Positions 1 through 7,117 of a DNA stretch of 13,270 bases are shown piece by piece (the first letter of the stretch is position 1; each line of letters begins with the position of its first letter). Source of the stretch: JBDSYA01 sp039925865 (lineage in GTDB: Bacteria > Bacteroidota > Ignavibacteria > Tepidaquicellales > Tepidaquicellaceae). The stretch lies in the NCBI GenBank assembly GCA_039925865.1, contig JBDSYA010000042.1, forward strand, positions 1 to 13,270, read 5' to 3'. The translations under genes and the position numbers were made by a program. The notes beneath the pieces were generated by a model. It ran no database searches. It saw nothing but the letters and a program-made list of their open reading frames with translations, and was not told the origin of the DNA.

Positions 1-1050
1 GATTTTTTTTACATATTCCGAAAATAACTTTTCAATTTTCTCAGGTTCCTGATTTGGTACAAGACGCATGGAAATTTTTGCAGCAGCTTTTGAAGGAAGA
101 ACGGTTTTGGCGCCTTCTCCCTGAAAACCTCCCCAAATTCCGTTACAGTCAAGAGTTGGTCTTGCTGAAGCTCTCTCCAGTGTTGAATATCCTTCTTCAC
201 CGAACAATTTATCAACATCTAATCCTGCAATATATTTCTTTTCATCGAAAGGAAGTTTCTTGTATTCCTCTCTCTCTTTTTTTGTTAATGGCAGCACATC
301 ATCATAAAATCCATCGATCAGAACTTTTCCTTTTTCATCCTTTAATTTACAAATGATATTTGCAAGAGCATTGATAGGATTATCAACAGCTCCTCCAAAT
401 GAGCCGGAATGAAGATCCCTGTTTGGACCGGTTACTTCAACCTGCATATACGCAAGCCCTCTTAAGCCGTAACAAATTGAAGGAACATCATAATCAAACA
501 TCGCTGTATCAGACACTACTACATAATCACATTTAAGCAGCGCCTTATTACTTTCAATAAATGATTCAAGATTAACACTGCCGATTTCTTCTTCACCTTC
601 AATTAAAAACTTTATGTTGACAGGTAACGCTCCGCTCTGAGATATATGCGCCTGAATACTTTTCATGTGAATGAATACCTGGCCTTTATCATCTGCAGAA
701 CCTCTTGCATAAATATTATCACCGCGAACTACCGGAGAAAACGGAGGGTCAGTCCACAGATCAACAGGATCAACGGGCTGTACATCATAATGGCCGTAGA
801 TTAATATAGTAGGTTTGTCATCGCCGGCATTCAGCCAGTCTCCGTAAACGATCGGATGCCCGGGTGTTTCATAAATTTTAATATTATTCAATCCTATGAG
901 ATCAAGCTGTTTTAAAACATAATCTGCACAGTTCCTGACATCATTTTTGTTTTCCGGATTTGTACTGATAGAAGGGATTTTCAGGAATTCTTTTAAATCA
1001 TCTACAAAAAGTTCAATATTATCATTTATGTAACTAACAATTTTTTCCAT
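1..1050 (-). CDS. M20 family metallodipeptidase (PepV/carnosinase-like), 3' end off window
   Basis: Zinc-dependent exopeptidase predicted to hydrolyse dipeptides or trim small peptides in the cytoplasm; no signal peptide is seen. I translated the frame by hand from the ATG at 1050 to the window edge: 350 codons without a stop, so about 100 C-terminal residues (families run about 450) are missing. Visible motifs are GHYDV with metal ligand H87 and D89, GSADDKG with bridging D120, EGEEEIGS with general base E154 and metal ligand E155, and VVVSD with D181. RDLHSG with H214 lies in the lid/dimerisation domain. The last zinc-binding histidine would lie beyond position 1. No Shine-Dalgarno precedes the ATG; the upstream bases are AT-rich. 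It follows the TPR gene but is separated from it by an intrinsic terminator, so it is probably its own transcription unit. The family is near certain; the exact substrate is unknown. Confidence 0.93.
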   Translation of the reverse strand, partial: MEKIVSYINDNIELFVDDLKEFLKIPSISTNPENKNDVRNCADYVLKQLDLIGLNNIKIYETPGHPIVYGDWLNAGDDKPTILIYGHYDVQPVDPVDLWTDPPFSPVVRGDNIYARGSADDKGQVFIHMKSIQAHISQSGALPVNIKFLIEGEEEIGSVNLESFIESNKALLKCDYVVVSDTAMFDYDVPSICYGLRGLAYMQVEVTGPNRDLHSGSFGGAVDNPINALANIICKLKDEKGKVLIDGFYDDVLPLTKKEREEYKKLPFDEKKYIAGLDVDKLFGEEGYSTLERASARPTLDCNGIWGGFQGEGAKTVLPSKAAAKISMRLVPNQEPEKIEKLFSEYVKKI

Positions 1051-1068
1051 TCAATCTATTTAAATAAA

Positions 1069-1092
1069 AAATGCGGTCTTTAAACCGCATTT
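1069..1092 (-). terminator. Intrinsic terminator after the TPR gene
   Basis: A perfect 9-bp stem (1069-1077 pairs with 1084-1092, core ATGCGGT/ACCGCAT) encloses a 6-nt loop. On the minus strand the stem runs straight into a T-rich tract (TTTTTTATTTA, with the stem's last bases counted). It starts 34 bases past the TPR stop codon and ends 19 bases before the dipeptidase start, so it closes the tonB transcription unit. Confidence 0.85.
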
Positions 1093-1125
1093 AATTTAAG
1101 CATTTAAACTTTAATATTAAATTAA

Positions 1126-2559
1126 TTATTGTTTCTTATCTATTAACTCCATATCCTCTCTTGCGCTTTTATTGTCAGGATCAAGCTCGAGTACACGCCT
1201 GTAGCTAAGTTTAGCATCCTCTAACTTTTCCAGTGCAACTTCCGATCTTGCCTTCCATAACCATGATGGCACGTAAGAATTGTCTATTGCATTAGCCCTG
1301 TTAAATTCGTTCAAAGCATCTTCATATTTTTGAAGTGAATAATTAGCAAGACCTTTATAAACATAAACTGCTAATTGCTTTGAACCAAGAATAATTGCCT
1401 GATCAAAATCCCTTATTGCATCTTCATATTTCTTTTCATTAAATCTTCCAATTCCTCTTTGATAGAATATATTATCATCTAAACTGTCTGAAGCAATTGC
1501 TTTATCAAAGTATTTATAAGAATTAGTAAAATCTTTTTTATTAGAATAGATCTGAGCAAGCTTGATATAATCTTCAGTATCAAAAATTGTTTCCGGTGCT
1601 TTAGAAAAATAATTCAAAGCTTTGTCATAATCTTCCTGTTCATTATATACATAAGCCATTAATTTATATGCTGAAGAAAGATCTTCATTTGGATTCGCTG
1701 TAATAATTTTTTCAAGTATTTCCGAAGCTTCATCATATTTTTTCTGGCCATATTTTACTTTTGCTATGTACGTCTGACCGTCAACTGATCCCGGCTGCAA
1801 CTTTGAATATCTCTCAAATGTCTGAAGCGCTTCATCCCAGTTCTCATTGAAATATAATAATCGTCCTTTTTCCAGATAAGCACTGGCAAAGTTTGGATTA
1901 TCTTTTATAGCTTTATTGTATTCTTCCAGGGCTTCATTATATTCTTTTTCCCTGAAATGAATCTGTCCAAGACCGAAGTGAGCCCGTGCATAGTTTGACC
2001 TTAGGGAAAGCGCTTTGTTATAATTTTCAATTGCAGGTTTGAAAGCCCTTCTGTAATAATATGCATCACCTAAGCCTACATAAACAATAGGGTTTTGCGG
2101 ACCAACACTTTTAGCAAGTGCAAGCACTGATAATGCATTATCAATTTTTCCTGCAACTGTTAAATTCTTTGCCTGTGACAAAAGAACATCCAGATTTTCG
2201 GGTTCAACTTTTAAAGCCTTTTTGTAATAAGTATCGGCTTTATCAAATTCTCTTCTTTTACTGAAAAGATCACCCAATGCTGTCAAAGCTCCGATGCCTT
2301 CATCATCTTTTTTTATTGCCTTCAGAAGATTTGTTTCAGCATCTTTTAAAGATCCTGTATTCATCAGTGCAAGACCGTAATAATAGTAACCGTCATAACT
2401 GTCTTCACTGTTTACTGTATTTTTCAGAAGCTGAACTGCTTTCACATAGTCACCTGATTTTGATGCGTTAATGCCCGGCTCAATATCCTGTGAAAAAGCA
2501 TTCGATGCTATAATCAAAACTAAAGCTAATGCGAAAATTCTGTTTATCAGTTTATTCAT
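1126..2559 (-). CDS. Secreted tetratricopeptide repeat protein (about 13 TPRs)
   Basis: Predicted periplasmic helical scaffold, 477 residues. A Sec signal peptide is visible (Lys/Arg start, hydrophobic residues 8-20, likely cleavage after AFSQ at 24). The rest is a nearly unbroken row of about 13 degenerate 34-residue TPRs from about residue 29 to the C terminus. Recurrent TPR positions include G-L-A, KAL...P and Y-EA motifs, for example around residues 91-124 and 193-226. No enzyme domain is present. The ATG at 2559 is the only start that keeps the signal peptide. The gene lies 43 bases behind the PstS-like lipoprotein gene, with no terminator between them, and ends at the hairpin at 1069-1092. 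It is therefore the last gene of the tonB unit. TonB, PstS-like protein and TPR protein in this order is an arrangement I recall from Bacteroidota. TPR proteins bind partners, so an assembly or adaptor role in the periplasm is inferred, not shown. Confidence 0.9.
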   Translation of the reverse strand: MNKLINRIFALALVLIIASNAFSQDIEPGINASKSGDYVKAVQLLKNTVNSEDSYDGYYYYGLALMNTGSLKDAETNLLKAIKKDDEGIGALTALGDLFSKRREFDKADTYYKKALKVEPENLDVLLSQAKNLTVAGKIDNALSVLALAKSVGPQNPIVYVGLGDAYYYRRAFKPAIENYNKALSLRSNYARAHFGLGQIHFREKEYNEALEEYNKAIKDNPNFASAYLEKGRLLYFNENWDEALQTFERYSKLQPGSVDGQTYIAKVKYGQKKYDEASEILEKIITANPNEDLSSAYKLMAYVYNEQEDYDKALNYFSKAPETIFDTEDYIKLAQIYSNKKDFTNSYKYFDKAIASDSLDDNIFYQRGIGRFNEKKYEDAIRDFDQAIILGSKQLAVYVYKGLANYSLQKYEDALNEFNRANAIDNSYVPSWLWKARSEVALEKLEDAKLSYRRVLELDPDNKSAREDMELIDKKQ

Positions 2560-2602
2560 CTTGTGGGTATAATTAAAATTTTAATTTATAAAATAAGTTT
2601 TA

Positions 2603-3568
2603 TTAATTTATATCTATTGTTCTTACCGGCTGAGTCACCGGAACCAGACTATTCTTCAGAACAATTTTTTGTCCGTCTGTCTTTACTAAAAAGGTTATAA
2701 ACCCTGTTGAAAGTTTTAAACCTGTATCAGTAGTTATCACAAATACAGTTCTTCGGTATGGATATGTTCCATTATATATTAATCCCTGGTGAAACTCTGC
2801 AAAGTCTTCCTGTCTTCCGTTATCCCAGATCTTTGATACCCTGAGAGTTTTAACACTGGTGTCAATTGTATCCTGATTCCCTTTCGAAAGCCAGTTCATA
2901 TTTATAATTCCAATTGCATTTTCATTTTCCCTGACCGCATTTAACATCTGAACAGATGTTGAGCAAACTGTTGCTGTTGTTGCATATTCTGTTTTCTTCA
3001 GGATACTATCCAAAACATAATCATAAGTAGAGGAATTTTTTCTTTGAATAAAGAGTCTGATCTTATTCTTAGTACCTGAAAATTTTTTGCTCAGATCTTT
3101 ATTCTGTTCTTCAACCTCTGATTTTACATCGTTCCAGATTGTATACTGACCTGTAAAGATATTTTTAAGATCTTCAGAGGTCACCCGTGAAACCGGATTA
3201 TTATTGTTTACTATAAATCCGATTGCATCAACTGCTATTGGATATTCTTTTAATTCAAGTTTGTTCTTTGCGATAACTGCTTTTTCCTGTTCATCAAAAT
3301 TTCTCGTAACAACTATAAAACTTGTTTCACCGTTTATTAAATTTGCCTTGGCAACTTTATTCGGCACCACCTTCATAATGATCTTAGCATCCTTATTCAG
3401 CCTTTCAAACTCTTTTATTTCATCTTTAACAAGCGGTTCAATATTCTCATCCACATCAATCGACAATTCCCCTGTTGTAGTAACTGATTTTATTTCATCA
3501 AATTTACAACTATGAAGAGAACATATACAAATTAGAAAAGCAAAAAAATATTTTATGTGACTAACCAT
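2603..3568 (-). CDS. PstS-like solute-binding lipoprotein of the TonB-cluster subfamily
   Basis: Periplasmic binding protein, 321 residues, predicted to be lipid-anchored. It has a hydrophobic N terminus and lipobox LHSC, with C21 as the lipidated residue. It shares the PstS fold signatures: a DAIGFIVNN-type segment near residue 110, a DLKNIFTGQYTIW segment near 133-145, and a strand-loop RKNSST near 176. It lacks the phosphate-binding residues of true PstS: GAGATFP is replaced by a VDENIEPLV segment, the TDSPM aspartate by VVTR, and R-TDGSGT by RKNSST. The ligand may therefore not be phosphate. The start overlaps the stop of the upstream two-helix protein by 8 bases, indicating translational coupling. 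The subfamily next to TonB and a TPR protein is known to me from Bacteroidota, where its ligand is not established. The fold is sure; the role is open. Confidence 0.85.
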   Translation of the reverse strand: MVSHIKYFFAFLICICSLHSCKFDEIKSVTTTGELSIDVDENIEPLVKDEIKEFERLNKDAKIIMKVVPNKVAKANLINGETSFIVVTRNFDEQEKAVIAKNKLELKEYPIAVDAIGFIVNNNNPVSRVTSEDLKNIFTGQYTIWNDVKSEVEEQNKDLSKKFSGTKNKIRLFIQRKNSSTYDYVLDSILKKTEYATTATVCSTSVQMLNAVRENENAIGIINMNWLSKGNQDTIDTSVKTLRVSKIWDNGRQEDFAEFHQGLIYNGTYPYRRTVFVITTDTGLKLSTGFITFLVKTDGQKIVLKNSLVPVTQPVRTIDIN

Positions 3569-3806
3569 TTTTTGTAAAAAGCTTTTCTCTTTCTTTTATT
3601 AATTGTTCTGATCTTTCCTGTTGCCGTGACTGTTTTACTTTTGAAATTGAATTAATAAACCTGTAAACTCCGTAGATCATAAGAACTATTCCAAACATAA
3701 TTTTCATACTATCTGTACCGGGATAAATTACTCCGGTCAAAAGCAGAAGCCCGAAAATAAAAGTAACTATAGAAGTAGCAAAATTTATATAAAGTGAAGC
3801 ATTCAA
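3561..3806 (-). CDS. Small two-helix membrane protein in the tonB cluster
   Basis: An 81-residue protein I cannot assign to a named family. It has two hydrophobic segments (about residues 8-28 and 33-52) joined by a short turn (YPGTDS), then a charged, probably helical tail rich in K, R, E and Q to the C terminus. The topology is most likely a hairpin with both ends in the cytoplasm, because the tail is strongly basic. No in-frame ATG exists before residue 34, inside the second segment. An in-frame TAG lies four codons upstream, so translation probably begins at TTG (3806). It starts 12 bases after the tonB stop and overlaps the next gene by 8 bases, so it is coupled to both. It could be an accessory subunit of the TonB complex; that is inference from position only. 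Confidence 0.75.
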   Translation of the reverse strand: MNASLYINFATSIVTFIFGLLLLTGVIYPGTDSMKIMFGIVLMIYGVYRFINSISKVKQSRQQERSEQLIKEREKLFTKNG

Positions 3807-3818
3807 ATTTGAAATCTA

Positions 3819-4688
3819 TTAATTTTCGTCGCCGCCTTCTTTTTCTTCTTCAGTGTCATCACTCTTCTTCTTATCCTTCGCACTCAATGTAAAACTAAAT
3901 GGTACACTAACCCAGCACTTAACAGTCTGTCCGCCCTGAATCGCAGGATTAAACTGAAGATTCATGACTTTATCAGCAACTTCATCTCTGAAAACTTCAG
4001 GACCGCTGATACCTCCGACTTTAATTACTGATCCATCTGCACCAACAAGCACTTTTGCAACAACTCTTCCTTCTATACCTGATTGTCTTGCGATCTCTGG
4101 ATATCTCATCGAACCTTTAACTGAACCAAGATTAACTGCAACAGGAGCTTTCTCAACTTCAAACTGTTGAAAAACATCTTTCTTCTTTTCTTCTTTCTTC
4201 TCTACTTTTTCTTCAACTTTCTTTTCTTCAACTTTGCCCGAAAACTCAGGGTTAACTTTTGAAGGGTCATCTGTTCCTACTGAAGCAACCGGAAGTTTTA
4301 CATCTTCAAGCTCTTCCTGACTTTTCAATTTAACTTCTTCTGTAACTAATTTTTTTGCAACAGGCTCCGGTACTAAAGCTGAGAGATCTTTCAATGCAAC
4401 ATCTTTAGGAATTTCCGGTGGAACTTCATCTATAGGCGGAGGCATTTCCAGGTCTTCAATATTAAAAACCTTTTCCTGTAATTTGTTTTTCTCATCCTCT
4501 GCTCTAACCTTCTCGATATACATTACTCCGAGATATCCGCCGATCAAAAGGAAGTGTGCTATTACAGCAACAATAAGCCCCCGGGTAACATACTTCTGAT
4601 AAAGTTTTTTTAGTTCAGGAGCACCGTACTTCATGTTTTTTGTGATCTCCGAAAAGATCTCATTACTGGTATCTATGTTTTGAGACAT
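3819..4688 (-). CDS. tonB: Energy transducer TonB
   Basis: Inner-membrane protein that carries proton-motive energy, through ExbB/ExbD, to TonB-dependent outer-membrane transporters. It has 289 residues: a cytoplasmic N-terminal stretch of about 36 residues, one membrane helix (about 37-57), a long periplasmic linker, and a TonB C-terminal domain (about 190-268) with YPEIAR, GRVVAKVLVGADGSV and FNPA..GG..V..WV..PFSFTL. The linker has a short proline patch (PPPIDEVPPEIP, 83-94) and a Lys/Glu-rich block (about 152-170). The last 20 residues form a highly charged acidic tail after the domain, which is unusual. An SD-like GGAG (4695-4698) sits 6 bases before the ATG, one of the few here. No exbB or exbD adjoins it, so those partners must be encoded elsewhere. 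It probably heads a transcription unit with the three genes that follow; the 119 bases upstream hold no clear promoter. Confidence 0.93.
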   Translation of the reverse strand: MSQNIDTSNEIFSEITKNMKYGAPELKKLYQKYVTRGLIVAVIAHFLLIGGYLGVMYIEKVRAEDEKNKLQEKVFNIEDLEMPPPIDEVPPEIPKDVALKDLSALVPEPVAKKLVTEEVKLKSQEELEDVKLPVASVGTDDPSKVNPEFSGKVEEKKVEEKVEKKEEKKKDVFQQFEVEKAPVAVNLGSVKGSMRYPEIARQSGIEGRVVAKVLVGADGSVIKVGGISGPEVFRDEVADKVMNLQFNPAIQGGQTVKCWVSVPFSFTLSAKDKKKSDDTEEEKEGGDEN

Positions 4689-4807
4689 TATGATCTCCGT
4701 TTTTAAAAGTTTTTAATTCTTTTGAATTATTTAACTGCAATAGTAAAAATTAGTTCCGTATTTTTTATAACTTAAAATAAAATTTAGGTAAATAAAAGTT
4801 ACTTTAA

Positions 4808-5110
4808 TTATTCCTGCTCCACACCTATATACATTGTGACATGCTCTTTTGCAAAAGACATTAGATTTTTCCCGGCCGCTCTTCCTTCTTCCGAACTCAT
4901 AGCTTTATTAAGTGAATCTTCATTTTCAAAATACATATCTGCCTGCATGAAGAATTTTGGCTCGGTACCACCCAATCCTTTCAGTTTCATTATTTCGCAT
5001 TTTAATAACCCCGGCATTTTTTTTGCCAATGGTAAATGTTCATCAAAATATTTCTTTTCAAATTCATCTTTATTTTCCGGAGCTTTGTAATAAGCAATAA
5101 GTTTTGTCAT
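4808..5110 (-). CDS. EthD-family small protein (ferredoxin-like alpha/beta barrel)
   Basis: A 100-residue protein of the dimeric alpha+beta barrel type. The N terminus reads as a short strand (LIAYYKAP) followed by a helix and the EthD signature: Y21, D23, H25 and an LPLAKKMPGL segment. A second strand-helix pair holds F-QADMYF and SLNKAMSSEEG, and the C terminus is a VTMYIGVEQ strand. EthD was named for a gene needed for ethyl tert-butyl ether degradation, but most relatives are uncharacterised and no catalytic role can be inferred here. It is cytoplasmic, with no signal peptide. The ATG at 5110 is clear, with no SD. It follows the L,D-transpeptidase stop by 21 bases and probably shares its transcript. 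Confidence 0.85.
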   Translation of the reverse strand: MTKLIAYYKAPENKDEFEKKYFDEHLPLAKKMPGLLKCEIMKLKGLGGTEPKFFMQADMYFENEDSLNKAMSSEEGRAAGKNLMSFAKEHVTMYIGVEQE

Positions 5111-5131
5111 TATAAATATTATTTTGTGAAA

Positions 5132-6253
5132 TTATTTTTTAGGGCCGAAGTAAGGTAATATTCCAATTGGATTATGAAAATATTGTTTTACAAGTGCGTC
5201 AGAAGAATTAACTTCATTCTTTAGATTTGAATTACTTTTATCATTGACCGTGCCTGTCTCATTACTGGCAAGTTGTAAGAATTCCTGCGAATCCTGTTCT
5301 TTGAGGATTTGAGTGCTCACATTTACATCCAAACGGTCAGGAGTTTCATAATACGCTACATAATTTCTTGGAATAATTTGTTTTTCAGGTATCGTCCTGT
5401 CATATCCGGAATAAACTCCTGACACCGGAATAACCTTAGGATCCACTACAAATTTTTCTTTTTTCTCAATATAATATCTTCCGTTTAAAAGATTATATAA
5501 ATTCGAAGCCAGCATATTTTTATATTCATCCTTTGTATAAACTCTCTCATTTTTGAATCCTTCCGGAGCAAATGCAACTGCCCTAGCGGAATATCCCCTG
5601 GTTGCCAGGACCAATGTTCCATAATCACATTCAGAATATAATTTTTTTGCATCTTCATGTTTCATTCTTATACAACCATGCGAAGAAGGCCTTACACCAA
5701 GATGTCCATAATAACCTTTGCCGTCAATTGAATGGAAACCAATTCCCTGATTGAACGGCATAAAATGATACATATTAGCAGCACTGAACTGAGAAGAGAT
5801 GTGATGTTCTGTTTTAACAAATATTGCAAAAAGTCCCGGACGGGATTCTAAAGCTTCAGGATCTCCAAATTTATTTCCGGATGAAATTGGATACTCTGTG
5901 ATACTTCCGTCACGCCAATGCTGATAAAGCATTTGCTTATCTATCCTCAGTTCAAGCCAGCAATTTTTATCCGTATAAACTGTATCTTTAAGGCCCGATG
6001 TAAGATCTTCTGAAGAAAGTATATTGAATAATCCGGCATTTTTTATTTTATCACCTTTGGTCTCAAGCCGGGTTGCAGGGTTTTTTGAATTATAATTATA
6101 GGAAGGATTAGTAACGAAACCAAAAATTACAAATAAAAGAAGTATCAGCGGAATAAAATAAAAATATGACTTAACATTTTTGTCATTTGTAGTGACATTA
6201 TCACTATTAATATTAAAATCCAACATTTCTATTTCGGCATCATTGCTTTTCAT
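5132..6253 (-). CDS. Membrane-anchored L,D-transpeptidase (YkuD domain)
   Basis: Peptidoglycan enzyme that makes 3-3 cross-links or attaches proteins to the wall in the periplasm. Started at the ATG at 6253 it has 373 residues: a cytoplasmic N terminus rich in D/N/S, one membrane helix (about 31-49), a linker, and a YkuD domain at about 98-215. The catalytic motif is complete: GFHS with H174, then GHLGVRPSSHGCIRMK with H192 and nucleophile C194. A C-terminal extension of about 150 residues has no recognised domain and turns N/S-rich near the end. A TTG at 6268 would add five residues (L-I-F-F-E) and is less likely. The gene begins 48 bases after the pstB stop with no terminator seen, so transcription from the pst unit may continue into it. 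Some L,D-transpeptidase-like proteins act as carboxypeptidases, so the exact reaction is not fixed. Confidence 0.9.
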   Translation of the reverse strand: MKSNDAEIEMLDFNINSDNVTTNDKNVKSYFYFIPLILLLFVIFGFVTNPSYNYNSKNPATRLETKGDKIKNAGLFNILSSEDLTSGLKDTVYTDKNCWLELRIDKQMLYQHWRDGSITEYPISSGNKFGDPEALESRPGLFAIFVKTEHHISSQFSAANMYHFMPFNQGIGFHSIDGKGYYGHLGVRPSSHGCIRMKHEDAKKLYSECDYGTLVLATRGYSARAVAFAPEGFKNERVYTKDEYKNMLASNLYNLLNGRYYIEKKEKFVVDPKVIPVSGVYSGYDRTIPEKQIIPRNYVAYYETPDRLDVNVSTQILKEQDSQEFLQLASNETGTVNDKSNSNLKNEVNSSDALVKQYFHNPIGILPYFGPKK

Positions 6254-6301
6254 TTCAAAAAATATCAAATTTTAATTTAACTTTAAATCTATTTCACGCG
6301 G

Positions 6302-7117
6302 TCATCCAAACTTGCCTGTAACATATTCTTCTGTCAGCTTTTCTTTAGGATTAGTAAACATTCTTCTTGTCTTCGAATATTCAATTAATTTTCCCAGGTA
6401 GAAAAATGCTGTCTGATCGCTTACTCTTGCAGCCTGCTGCATGTTGTGAGTAACAACTACAATTGTATAATGATTCTTAAAATTATAAATCAGTTCTTCG
6501 ATCTTAGAAGTTGATATAGGATCAAGCGCGCTGGTAGGTTCATCCATTAAAATAATTTCCGGCTTAACGGCAATTGTTCGGGCAATGCAAAGCCTTTGCT
6601 GCTGTCCTCCCGATAAACTCAACGCGGGAAATTTTAGCCTGTCTTTGACTTCATCCCAGAGCCCGGTGTATTTAAGATTCTTTTCGACTAATTCATCAAG
6701 CAAGGCTTTTTTTGATAACCCGTTTAATCTCAGACCTGAAATTACATTATCATAAATGGACATTGTAGGAAACGGATTCGGCTTCTGAAAAACCATCCCG
6801 ACTTTTTTTCTGATCTCAACAGCATTGAAATCTGAAATATTTCCATTATGAATAAATATTTCACCAAAGACTCTTGCCTTTGGCGTCATTTCATGCATTA
6901 GATTTAGTGATCTGAGAAATGTAGACTTCCCGCATCCTGAAGGGCCAATGATCGCTGTTACAGTATTTTTTTTTAACTTTAGATTAATATTCTCAATTGC
7001 CATTCTTTCATTGAAATAAACTGAAAGATCAATTGTTTGTATTGCAGACTTGGAATCCTTATCAGAATGCTTTTCAATATCTTCAACATCCGATTGTATA
7101 GAGTCTGTCTCTGCCAT
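6302..7117 (-). CDS. pstB: Phosphate ABC transporter ATP-binding protein PstB
   Basis: Cytoplasmic ATPase that powers phosphate import through PstC/PstA. It has 271 residues with every ABC motif: Walker A GPSGCGKST (58-66), Q-loop FQKPNPFP (Q111), signature LSGGQQQR (168-175), Walker B IILMDEP (D192, E193), D-loop SALDP and switch H224. The FQKPNPFP sequence and the LNLMHE segment after Walker A are typical of PstB rather than other ABC ATPases. About 25 residues before the domain are acidic and Ser-rich (many D, E, S), longer than usual for PstB at 250-260 residues. The ATG overlaps the pstA stop as TAATG, so the two are translationally coupled. No SD is seen. Confidence 0.97.
   Translation of the reverse strand: MAETDSIQSDVEDIEKHSDKDSKSAIQTIDLSVYFNERMAIENINLKLKKNTVTAIIGPSGCGKSTFLRSLNLMHEMTPKARVFGEIFIHNGNISDFNAVEIRKKVGMVFQKPNPFPTMSIYDNVISGLRLNGLSKKALLDELVEKNLKYTGLWDEVKDRLKFPALSLSGGQQQRLCIARTIAVKPEIILMDEPTSALDPISTSKIEELIYNFKNHYTIVVVTHNMQQAARVSDQTAFFYLGKLIEYSKTRRMFTNPKEKLTEEYVTGKFG

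Noticed and set aside
54..356. Plus-strand frame of 100 codons at the left edge
   Set aside because: It lies opposite the M20 dipeptidase, whose frame carries all the metal-site motifs; this one has no recognisable features.
4714..4729. AT-rich inverted repeat TAATTC/GAATTA upstream of tonB as an operator or terminator
   Set aside because: A 6-bp stem made almost only of A and T is expected by chance in this composition, and no T-tail follows on the transcribed strand.
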